Positions 12,712-23,100 of a stretch of 64,000 nucleotides of DNA are shown here, piece after piece. Source of the DNA: Holacanthus passer (taxonomy: Eukaryota > Chordata > Actinopteri > Pomacanthidae); contig JAFREQ010000014.1 of assembly GCA_025331565.1 (NCBI GenBank), forward strand, positions 1,692,501 through 1,756,500, given 5' to 3'. Below the pieces are notes generated by a model, which saw only the letters and a program-made list of their open reading frames with translations, did not search any database and was not told the origin of the DNA. Positions within the stretch are counted from its first letter, which is position 1. Each line of letters opens with the position of its first letter. The translations under genes and the position numbers were made by a program.

Positions 12712-15700
12712 TTACATCCCTGTTTGACTGGGTCTCATCAGTCCCTTGAAGACTCGCAGCTTTCCTGCACCAGTGAGATCAAAACTGTAGTCTGTAGTGA
12801 CATAAGGCGTCTCTCCCTCAAAGCCAGGCTGAAACAGAGACAAAGGTAGCATAAGTCATGGTAAAAACAAGCTTTGGACAGATGTTGATGTATCACTTTA
12901 TATGCTAAAGTGAGGAAAACAATGTGATTTGAAGTGCATTGTGAATGAAAGAAGAGAACAGACCTGTGTTGTGAGGATGCAAGAAGGCAGCGATATCGCT
13001 CCCAGGAGTAGACAGTTGACCTTACGAAGGACGGAGGGATCTACAGGCGTCAGCAGAAAGTACAGACCTCGTGCCATGTCAATACCTCGAAGCACACCTG
13101 GAACACATTGACATGTAAATACCCTGAATTGTAAAGTTTCAAACACTTTAACCCTAATGTTTTGTTTGGGGTTCCTGGAGACCCAGGCCCTCGTTAAACA
13201 TACTTAGCATTCTTTTATTACCTTGATACTTCATGACTTCTGGTAATTTTATGAGAACTGCTTCTAAATATGATTTTTGTTATTGGAGTTTTATAACACA
13301 TTGTTCATCATTCTAAAATCTAACTGACCCCAAACATAAGTAACATCACTATACAGAAGAACATACTATACATTTCTTTTTTTGTGAATGACTTTGTGGC
13401 AAATAAATTCAATGTATACTTGTTCACGCATTGCCTATATAAACATATAAATCATGACATTTTCCTCAAAAACAATGTACACAAAAATAATCCCTCTCAA
13501 CCCTCATTTATGACCCACTGGAAGTGCGTGGTGGTATCTGCAGACTACCAGCCCTCTGCCTGGATTTCCTTTTTTTGCTTCAGGGTTCAGGATGTTTCTG
13601 GGCGATTGACAGTGGGTGTGTAGCCCCCAGCCAATAATAGAGTGTCATCAAATGAGTAAGTTTAGTTTGTGGTAGAGGAAAGGGTTACCACTATTTTATA
13701 CATACTGAGATAAGGTCAGAAAACCAGAAAAGACCTCAAGCAATAAGGAAGTAAAGCCACAGTCATCAACCAACAACAACCAAAGGATCAAATTACATAT
13801 TGATTTAACCGTTCATACAATGGTCAGGCAAGTACGTACCAAAGCCCACACAGGGGCAGATGGGTGGCTGTGACAGCAGGACTGGGCCTCCCCTGCTGGT
13901 TACTTTCTCTCCCAGGCAGCAGAGTCCCACCAGACTGGCATTGGCAGCATAAAACATGTGACTGGGCACGACATCGCAGTGGATCACACCTAAAGCCACT
14001 GCTGTGTGGGGCACCTATGGGCCAGAGGGAGGATAATTAGGTAATTATTAACACATTATTTCCACACAAACAGATATGTATGTAAAAAATAACAGGGAGA
14101 TACAAGCTGGAACTATTTCTTAGCTGGGAGCAGTGACTAATAAAATGTACAGGTGCAGTTTGTTGAATTTCTTCGGAACAGAGCCTTGCCCCAGGGCTAG
14201 CTGACTTTACTTCCACTATTTAAGCTAAGCTAATCGCCCGCTGGCTCCAGCTTCAGATTTAGTGTGCAGACATGAGTCATTTCCATCTTCTCACCTAACT
14301 CTGTGCAAGTAAGCGAATAAGCAAGTTTCCCAAAATGACTACTCCTTTAAATGCTGGGACAAGCAAATGCAGAAAATGTGATGTCAATGTCATGTGGTGG
14401 TGCCACAAAAATGTCACTTCTATCAAGAACACATCTGCAGCAACATGGTTCTCATATACCTGGTATGGGGTGAGGCTGTGTAGAGGTCGAACTGGTCCAG
14501 GATCAGGAGACTGCAGCTGACTCAGGTAGGCCAGCAGTGACAGCTCTCTCTGCTCATTACTGCGCTGGTGCTTCCTGTCAAATATAATGCACCCACACGA
14601 AATTATGTAAAAATGAAAGTTTTAAGCTATTAATGCCAACACAGGCGGATAGTGGTGTACTCACGCTGTTCCTTGGCGGCCAACCCCTTGAAACTCTGTT
14701 TGTACAAGAAGGTGAGTGTAACTCTGGGGGGGACTGTGGCTCTCTGTAAACTCATCCAGAGCGGTCTGGGCCGGTGGGTGCGTGTGGCAGCCGTGTGCTG
14801 TCCTCAGAAACTCTGGAGTGAGTGCGGGACACTGGGTGGTGCCTCCATGACAGAGCTGGACAACATGTGAGACTGGGAAGAAGCGGATCATGTCCACCAG
14901 GAGCTGAAAGCCAAACCCTGAGGACAGTCCATACAAGCACATGTTCAGACACTGTTTACAATAAGATAAGAGATAAGATATGACTTTATTAATCGCACAA
15001 CGGGCAAATTTTCAATTTACAATCAGTGCAACACTGAGTCCAAAAAAGTTGCTGGCATCAAATTATATATTTATAATGTATATTATACTTAAATATATAT
15101 TTACAAAAATCAATGTTACTGATGAGGTAAAACATTGAATATATTGTGTCGTTGTACTGTTTTCAATTGAGTAGATGTCAAAAAGCATTAGGAACTTATC
15201 TCATCCTATTTTATTTATGTTTTACACAGTGTCACAACTTTTTTGGAATGGCATTGTATATTTAAGTTCGTCATTTCTTTCAATGCTGCTCTGGGAGGCG
15301 CCTGAGCTGACCTTTGCCCCAATGGTGTTGATTAAGGGATTCCAGGTAGCGGTCTAAGTCTGACTCGCATGATGACTGACCATAGTAGATCATGTGCTCT
15401 GGTGTGCACTGATGCGTGAAAGGAGGACCTGAAAAATAACCCAACATTAGTCTACTAATCCCATTTTACAGAAACAGAACAGAGAAAACACATGGAAAAA
15501 ATGTGTTAGAGAGTTAACTAGTGAGTTTCATATTTGCAGGTAGTTTGATTTTGTAATGGATGGATGGAGCCAGGCCTTTAAAAGACAAAATACTTATTAA
15601 AACCTACTAAAAGCTGCTGTGAACCATGTATGTTTAAAATAGCTAATAATAATAGTGTTTTAAAAATGCAATAAATTAAAAAAATCTATGGAATCAAGCA

Positions 15701-18026
15701 ACAATTGATCCAGGATTAAATAATAAGATGTGTAGACATGATGTGATGTAACAAGAGGATAAAAACATACCCAGCAGTGGTTCTCTGACAGTCGACAAAG
15801 ACAGGCAACCAGCAGGGGTGAACTCCGTTTGACCCAGGTCACCTTCCAAATAATCTACACTAGTTGTGCTACAGACACACAAATATACACACTTAGTTTC
15901 TTATCAAAACACATAAGAACATACTATCATCCTGTATGTCACACTGACTACTTTGACATCTCAATATAAACTGTAATGACCTTTATGGGAATGTTATGTC
16001 AGTGGATGCAGCAAATTGTAACAGACAACAAACAACAAAGAAATAGAGACAGAATAATAGAGTACACAGGGTACAGCACACAGGGATCACAGCAACATGC
16101 AAATACAAACTTCAACATGAGATTGTGTTAAAAGAGATGAACTACAAATACAGATCTAGCATATAAATATAAAAATAAACATATATTTTATATACATACA
16201 GAGAAGAACTTACTGATTTAGTAAGGTGTTGATGAGGGTGCGAATAAATGTAGACTTTCCCACATTCTTGGCACCACAAATGAAGATAACTGCACAACCA
16301 TCCATGTCCCCTGTGAATGAAAAGGGAACAGTGTCACAGCTTGAAACAATGAGAGGAAGAAGAAGAAGAAGAAGAAGAAGAATGTCTCTGTTCTCTCACA
16401 GGCTGCATTTGTGATGGAGTTTTAGATGTATTTTGCCATTGAGGCGAGAATTAACAACCATCATGAGGGACGCTCGCCTTTTTTTGGGGGGCATTTTATG
16501 CCTTTGTAAGATAGTGATAGTGGACAGATGACAAGAAATAAGAGAAATGCAACAAAAGTCTCTGGCTGCTGTTCCGGGTCGCCCCTACACCATGGGGTCC
16601 TAGTCATTTTTATCATTTATCAGATATGAGAGTTACATGTATTACTGTTGTGACACTGACAAAACAAGGTGAATGTCTAAAAGGAGCTTACCTCTGCAGG
16701 CGCTGACCACTGTGTTGAGAGCATCTCTGTAGCTCTTTGACATGTTCAGGCCCTCAATGGTGCTGACTAGAGGAATCATGCCCAGACCATTGAGTGGAGT
16801 GTCAAGAACAGCTGACATGAGTTCACTCTGCAAACAAGTTGGGAGAAGAAGCTTCTGTTAGACATGTGTAAGATTGATCTTTCAAAATTACCTCAAGATT
16901 AATATATATATATATAAATCCTAACGGCCTCATAATCTCCTGATTCCAGTTCTAATCCAAATTCAGTGTAGTTTAACTTCTTGTGATTAGGTGAATATTG
17001 ACAGTAGCTTATTGTACAAAGTTACCATCAAGGGACTGAATAATTCACTGAGATCTGTGAAGCTGGCCAGAAACCGTGTCAGAGGCGTCTCCATGGGCTC
17101 CAGTAGGATGACGGATGAGTTTGACGTAATCCTTTTAAGCAACTTCTTTCGTGATGCTGCAAGACACACATTCAAATAAGTTTAAGAACAGAAATAGAAT
17201 ACATTTATATTATATCACTCTCTTTCAACATTGCTGCTTATGGGTCTACCTGATGGCAGATACTTCTGGAGGATGGGTGAAGCCTCCGTTCTGTCATCTC
17301 TGGTGTGATCAGAGCTTTCCAGTGCTCTAATGGTCAGTGGACAATGTGAGGCAGGGGAAAAGAGTGGATATGACTCCTGGCCTTCCTCAATGGTGAAGCC
17401 CATCACTTCTACCCGACCATACAGACAGGTCAAAAAGCACTTCCCACGGAAACACAGGGTCTGCAGGAGAGTCGTGTAATACCCAGTCACAGAAACTGAC
17501 TACATCAGATAAAGACATGATTTAACATTGCCAGAATTAACCTGAGGCCTACCTGATCCTTCTGCATGACAAGTACTGCGTGATTTTGTCGATCATCTCT
17601 CTCTGCACAGAAATGGAGAGACTCTCCCTCCAGTCTGCCTGGTCTTAAATCTTCCAGATCACCTGAGGTCTCCATGCCATTCCCATGGAAGGACTGGGAA
17701 TACTCCTTCCAGTCCTGTGAGTCATTTGACTCGTTGTCCATTGTAAACACTGAACTTCCATTAGCCTGTGTGTGAGATTTCTTCAATCCAGACTGAGGAG
17801 TGTTATTTCTCTTGGAGTCATAGACAGATTTAGCCTTGTTCTTCAGTCTCTTGACGGTGGGTTTCTTCTTCACAGATGCCTGGTGTTCCTTTATCACATT
17901 GGCCATGACAGGACTGGAGTTGAGGTCTGAAGAGGTGATGGGAGGCCTGCACCGTTTGCCCCTCACATCCTTCCACTTCTGAGATTTAACATGACCCTTA
18001 ACCCGTGTGGGTTTGTTCACCTTCAT
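12712..18026 (-). CDS. nol9: NOL9, polynucleotide 5'-hydroxyl kinase
   Basis: NOL9 is the nucleolar RNA 5'-kinase (Grc3/Clp1 family) that works with LAS1L in ITS2 processing of 28S/5.8S pre-rRNA. Twelve coding exons join with consistent phases: 17553-18026, 17250-17460, 17026-17156, 16692-16827, 16214-16310, 15771-15868, 15312-15428, 14665-14917, 14460-14574, 13840-14014, 12964-13097, 12712-12828. They give 685 residues, close to the human length of about 700. Seen: FLTCLYGRVEVMGFTI (N-domain), Walker A GAKNVGKST at 330-338, DYLEGDLGQTEFTPAG at 355-370 (Walker B region), LHSLTPYQ, and a YVTTDYSFDL C-terminus. The start is the ATG after a TTACAG acceptor at 18031; a more upstream in-frame ATG lies in the intron. 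Odd: around residues 412-421 the family NTxGW motif is absent (see findings). Intron 8 contains a Tc1-like relic and a LINE insertion. Identity is very sure; full activity is less sure. Confidence 0.95.
14100..14340. repeat. Dispersed fish repeat in nol9 intron 10
   Basis: Contains AGCTAAGCTAATCGCC, GCTGGCTCCAGCTTCA, AGACATGAGT and AAGCGAATAAGCAAGTTTCC. The same ordered words occur at about 25900-26110 and, in part, at about 4860-4990. It is a common percomorph interspersed repeat of unknown class. Confidence 0.6.
14963..15015 (-). mobile_element. 53-bp 5'-truncated LINE 3' end with 8-bp target-site duplication
   Basis: Read on the minus strand it is a 3' UTR scrap with AATAAAG followed by a tail of TTATC-like units. 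It is flanked by direct repeats TTTACAAT at 14955-14962 and 15016-15023. The nol9-derived copy at 9.53 kb has the uninterrupted site, so the boundaries are exact. It belongs with the copies at about 30.1, 38.8, 40.3 and 60.0 kb. The clade is likely CR1/L2-like, which is inferred only from the tail style. Confidence 0.75.
15024..15262 (-). mobile_element. Tc1-like relic in nol9 intron 8
   Basis: On the minus strand it begins TTCCAAAAAAGTTGTGACAC and ends near CAACTTTTTTGGACTC, the same imperfect inverted ends as the relic at 9046-9530. The shared words GTAAAACATAAATAAAA and AATATATTCAATGTTT also match. The internal part is almost entirely deleted, leaving a short non-autonomous remnant in intron 8. 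Confidence 0.7.
16355..16382. repeat. (GAA)n microsatellite in nol9 intron 5
   Basis: Nine or so AAG/GAA units just upstream of nol9 coding exon 5 (16214-16310) on the minus strand, so the intron side of that acceptor is pyrimidine-rich on the sense strand. Confidence 0.9.
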
Positions 18027-18468
18027 GTTCCTGTAAATCAACAATTATTCATGTGGGTGCAGATGAAAAACAAAAGGGAGAGCCTGCAAAAAAACAAAGG
18101 GGCAAGACAATTAGCATCTGAAAGAACAGGTGTTACCTACACGAACAAAGAATGACAACAAATTATCATTCATTTATTATCTCATTCAACACTAACGTTA
18201 TTTATTTACATATTAGCCACAGCTAGCTTGATTTTGCATAGCAGTTGAAAGCTGAGCTAGGCTAGTTAACACATATATTCCTTCTACGTTACTTTCTCAA
18301 TAGATGAGACTGAGTAATAAATAAATATATCCATATATACAATGCAAAAAGAAAGCAGCTGTCAAGGCAAAACAATGCAACGTGATTTTAAACTTAGCTT
18401 TAAGTTACCAAGGCTAACTGCTAACTGCTAGCCAACGTTGTTGCATGATTCAGATGGAGAAAACTTAC

Positions 18469-18660
18469 CCACCGCTTCAGATAAAACAATGCAGAGTTGA
18501 AGAAGTGACCCTTGATCGTGATTTTACTGAATGAATAGCATTTATATTTAGTTAAAGTGGAAGCAGGGAGGTGGTTAACTGTAACTAAAACAATGCTAAC
18601 AGGCTAGCATATCGTTACAATACATGTGTGAGCCACAAACAGACGCCGCTTCTGGATGGT
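18469..18660 (-). promoter_or_regulatory. nol9 non-coding first exon and promoter
   Basis: On the minus strand a 5' exon ends with ...GCGGTGG and the donor GTAAGTTTTC at 18468. It joins to the acceptor at 18031 ahead of the ATG-bearing exon. The transcription start is not visible; I place it before about 18660. No TATA box is obvious, as is usual for housekeeping nucleolar genes. Confidence 0.55.
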
Positions 18661-18900
18661 CGACTATGAGTTTACCCGGAGTGTTATTATTGCCCACGAC
18701 GTTATGCCACACTTTTTTACTGCATTAACACGAAAATAAAAATAATCAAAAAGCATTTAGCAACAAACAATCATTTTCTTTGTCTTCATTTTATTGCTAC
18801 TATTGTGCATGTTGATGTTTAATAATGGACGACAAACATTTATTCCGGAGTTCGGTCGCGTAAACTGCGTCACATCCTCTTCCTTTTGCAGTTTTTAGGG
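18661..18900. promoter_or_regulatory. Head-to-head promoter region of nol9 and zbtb48
   Basis: Only about 570 bp separate the first-exon donors of nol9 (minus, 18468) and zbtb48 (plus, 19036). The region has ETS-like TTCCGG at about 18843 and a CRE-like TGCGTCAC near 18868, plus more CG dinucleotides than the flanks. This arrangement suggests a bidirectional promoter. In human, TAS1R1 lies between these two genes; it is absent here. Confidence 0.5.
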
Positions 18901-19035
18901 GCCTACAAGAAACGAAAAGAAGGCGATTGTATCGGCATTGCTACCTTTTCAAACTAGTGACAGTAAATAGACCGAAGCGGACTCAGCTCGTCTACAAATG
19001 AGAATAACTAGTCGGTTTTGATCGATCCTCCAGAT
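18900..19035 (+). promoter_or_regulatory. zbtb48 non-coding first exon (approximate)
   Basis: The plus strand shows a donor at 19036 (CTCCAGAT followed by GTGAGTCTC). The exon start is not defined by sequence. It would join to the acceptor TCTCATGCAG at 20103 that precedes the coding exon. Confidence 0.5.
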
Positions 19036-19491
19036 GTGAGTCTCTAATTGCAGCTGCGCCCGTCCAGCTAAGGGAGCGTCATAAAATATGTGCTAGGAAA
19101 TAAACGTCGAGGTGCGCAGGTAACAAGGGGTTTGCGATAATTTAAAGAAAAGCAGTGTCAACAGTAGAAATGTGATCAATCCTGGAAAAAACAGTAGACT
19201 TTTGTTTTAATAATTAACCTATTTAATGTGGCAGCTGTCATTGACGCAAATGTTATTCAGTTAGCTCAATGCTGAAGAAGTGGATGATTTAACCTGATGC
19301 AATACCAATTGAAAATATACAAATATGCTATTTTTCATGTTCCAAAATTTCTAATGAACTCTGTATAAAGTATTAGCAGCCTCATAGTTGTTAAATTATC
19401 AGAATTAACTTTACTGGCCAAATGTGTTTTGGCATACAGGGAATGTGACTCAATATATTTACATACAAATATTCAGGAAGGTTCAGTGTTG

Positions 19492-19900
19492 CAACTGATG
19501 ATTATTTTCATTATTGATTAATCTCCCAGTTAATTTTTGATTAATCTTTTTAGCCATAAAGTGGTGAAACCTGCTCATCACAATCTCTGTAAGCCTAATA
19601 AGGCACTCTCAAATTGCTTGTTCTATTTGACCATCGGCCCAAACATTCCTATCACATGGGAGCAATAAAAACTGCAATTCCTCACATTTGAGAAGCTATT
19701 GCCAAATATTTTTTTTGCCATTTTTGCTCAAGAAAATGGCCTAAGCATCTAATCAATCATCAAAATAATCTAAATAATCTAGAATGACAGACATACAGCT
19801 CAAACGAGGACAAGCCAACAGAGATAAGAACACATAACATCAGTCAATCAACAGAAGATTAATCTGCAGCTATTTTGATAACTGTTAATCACTTCAGTCA
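19492..19900. repeat. Dispersed TAAT-rich fish repeat in zbtb48 intron 1
   Basis: Starts at GCAACTGATGATTATTTTCA and is rich in ATTGATTAATC words. The middle carries TCAAATTGCTTGTTCTATT, matching the copy at 33945-34245 (CAAATTGCTTGTTTTGACAG). The rest of intron 1 (19036-20103) shows nothing else I recognise. Confidence 0.6.
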
Positions 19901-20129
19901 GAAAATTACCAAGCATTTTTTTACACGTCAGCTCTCTTTGACATATGTGGTGGTTAATTGAACATCTTTGAGTTTTGAACTGATGGTACAATAATCATAA
20001 AACAAGGAATGGGAGTGCAAAGTGTGCTGGAATCAATATTATAAGGGTGCTGTAATAAGTCATTTTATTTACATACAGTATCATATCTCTGTGTCTCATG
20101 CAGCAGGAGGCTACAGTGAAACTGGAGGG

Positions 20130-23100
20130 ATGCCTGCAACAGAGAGCAACCATGCACAGCGTGTCCTGTCCTCCCTGAACCAGCAGAGGGCAGTAGGGAG
20201 GTTTTGTGATGCAGTGTTAAATGTAGGAGGTGGGGTGGTCTACCTGGCCCATCGCAACATCCTTGCCTGTTTCAGTGAACTATTCCAACAGTCCAACATG
20301 CCCACTGCACCATGCATGGAGTTCTGCCTTCAGGAGTGCCCCAACGATGGCCTGGAGCTGCTCCTGAACTTCATCTACACAGGAGAACTGAAGCTGGACC
20401 TTGACAACCTGGACAAGGTGCAGCGTGCAGCAGCCAGCCTGGATGTACCAGAAGCATTGGCACTCTGTCAGCAGTTCAAGGAAACCTCTGAGGATCCTGC
20501 ACCTTTCAAGCGTAAAAGAGGCAGACCTAGAAAGGCTGCATCAGATACAACCCCTCCTTGTTCAGTCAAGGAAGAGAACCCACTTAATATCACAAAAGAT
20601 GAGTCCAGCTTTGATACAACCACCGCGACCACCACCCGCTCTGGTCGTGTTGTGAAGGGCCCCAGGCGACTTGTGACTGATGAGAGCCTCACCACTGATT
20701 TTACAGACAAATCCAGCAAGAAGCCTCAACTTATTCCCACAGAGAGAGAAAGTGGAGATGTTGTTGTGGAGAACCAAAACCCAGATCAACCACCTGGTGA
20801 AACTGAGGTAGAATACACAAGCATATGTAGGACAGATATTACTGTGATTGAGCATTTGCACCTACATGTAACTGTGCAACTAATGATGAGTTTAAATAAA
20901 AATAAATATGGTGGTTATTATTTCACCTGTCTTGTGCTATTTGCAGGTAACTGAGCTGCAGATTGATGTCAATGACAATGGCGTTATTCAGGTAATTGAG
21001 GAAGTAGAAGAGGATGATGATGTGGGGGATTTTAAGAGGATCCCTGAAGACACAGATGAGGAGTATGTGCCCATTACCGAGCCCAGTTCTGTTTCCCCGT
21101 CCACATCAACAGCACGGAAGCGCAAGGCCCTTTGTAAAACAGACAAAAGCGAGAATGGTGAGGCTGTGGAAGAAGACTCCAAGAAGGACTCAGTGCAGTG
21201 TCCCATCTGTGACAAATCCTTCAAGAGCAAATACTACCTCAAAGTCCACAACAGGTATACATCTTCAATATTTTACCTTGAAATGACCGTTGAAAGAAAA
21301 GCCGCTAATGTGTGTTCTTCACAGGCGACATACAGGGGAGAGGCCCTTTGGCTGCCTTAAATGTGGAAAGAGGTACTTCAGGAAGGAGAATCTCTTGATA
21401 CATGAGATCAGAGACTGTGCGAGAGTACAGGTGAGTAAGATACACATGTTTAACATGAGTTAGCTGTCTATAAAATCCGTCTCCAATATCAAGTAAACAT
21501 GAGTGTTTGTGCTCTGTTTAAATTACAGACGTACACCTGCCTGACATGCTCCTCAACATTTAATGGAAAAGAAGAGCTGCGTCTGCATGTCGTCTCCCAC
21601 ACAGGAGATATGCCCCACAAGGTTCAGCCCACGCTGAATAAACACAGAACATAGCTTATAACTGATTATATCAAATCTATCATTAGTTCTCAAATATGCC
21701 TTCATTGATGTGGTGTCATGTTTCACAGTGTTCAACATGCCCTGAACAGTTCATGCACAAGAAAAACTTGACGATACACATGATGAAAGTCCATGGTTAT
21801 CCCAAACCACATGCTGTAAGTTTTCATTGCTGTCTTTCATTGTCTGATGTACAGTAAATAGTGATTTCATGCTTTAAATTGTGTTGCAAAACCCTTTGCC
21901 TTTTCACTTTCAGTAAAAGTCTCTTTTGCATCTAATTTATAAGCTTGTAGTTTTAATTCTGCTGAACTCTGTTTTACTTTTTAGTGTCCCCAGTGCCCTA
22001 AAACCTTCTTAACTCGGACGGAGCTGCGTGTGCATGAAGCAGCCAAACATCGAGGAGAAAAGCCGTTTGTGTGTGAGGAGTGTGGCCATCGAGCCTCCAG
22101 TCGAAACGGCCTGCAGATGCATATCAAAGCCATTCACAGGTATGTTTGTTTTTGTCTGTTACAGTACTGGTTTCGATCAGACCATAGGGACCTAACAACT
22201 CTGGGAAATTAAATTATATTGGTACCTGTAAATTTGGACATCGTTTTCATGCAAACTCTGTTAGCATTTGTGAAGATTGTTCAGTTAAGTTTTTTTGTTG
22301 TGTTCTGCTTCACAGAAATGAGCGCCCTTTTGTATGTAATTTATGCGGCCATGCCTTCTCCCAGAAGAACAACCTAAACATGCACCTGCGTATCCACAGT
22401 GGTGAGAGGCCATACCAGTGTCACCTCTGTGGCAAAACCTTCAGGACGCAAGGTAACTTCCTGGTCTGCTGCCGTCTTCATCACCATAAACATAACTATG
22501 TTGAACAGACTGGATCAGAGGTTTTCAGACTGTGATGGGCGTCTTTCTAATCATGCACCTAAACATGCACAATAATAAAACATACAGTAAAAAAGACCTG
22601 AGACAAAAAAACCTATATTAGAAGTTGAAAAGAAAGGCATTAACATTTTTCGTGTTACAGCCAATTTATTTTTGATATTACCAAGACTTGCATGGTGTCA
22701 CAGAATGTGGGGCACAGTGTCAGACTTTGAAAAAAACCTGGATTAGATTAATAAATACATTAATTAATAGATTAATCCAAACACTCTGAGCAGTCAGAGA
22801 TAAGTTCTTGAACATTCATTTTTTTTCTCTGTCAATGATAATGGCACACTACTGTCTTTCACCTAATAATATATAATTTGTTGTATTAATCGCTGTCTTT
22901 TTAACACCAGCCAGTCTAGACAAACACAACCGGACACACACTGGCGAGCGTCCTTTTAGCTGTGACGTTTGTGAGCAGCGCTTCACAGAGAAAGGTGCCC
23001 TGGTTCGCCACAAGGCCAGCAAGCACGAGGAAGGCCGTCCCCACTGTTGTCACATATGCGGCAAAACCTTCAAAGGTGAGATATACAAGCTGATTATACA

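Noticed and set aside
18027..18044. Upstream in-frame ATG for nol9
   Set aside because: It lies in the intron beyond the TTACAG acceptor at 18031-18036; ATG 18026 is the first in the exon.
20022..20129. Upstream in-frame ATG extending the zbtb48 first coding exon
   Set aside because: It lies before the splice acceptor TCTCATGCAG at 20103, so it would be intronic; ATG 20130 gives the normal BTB N-terminus.
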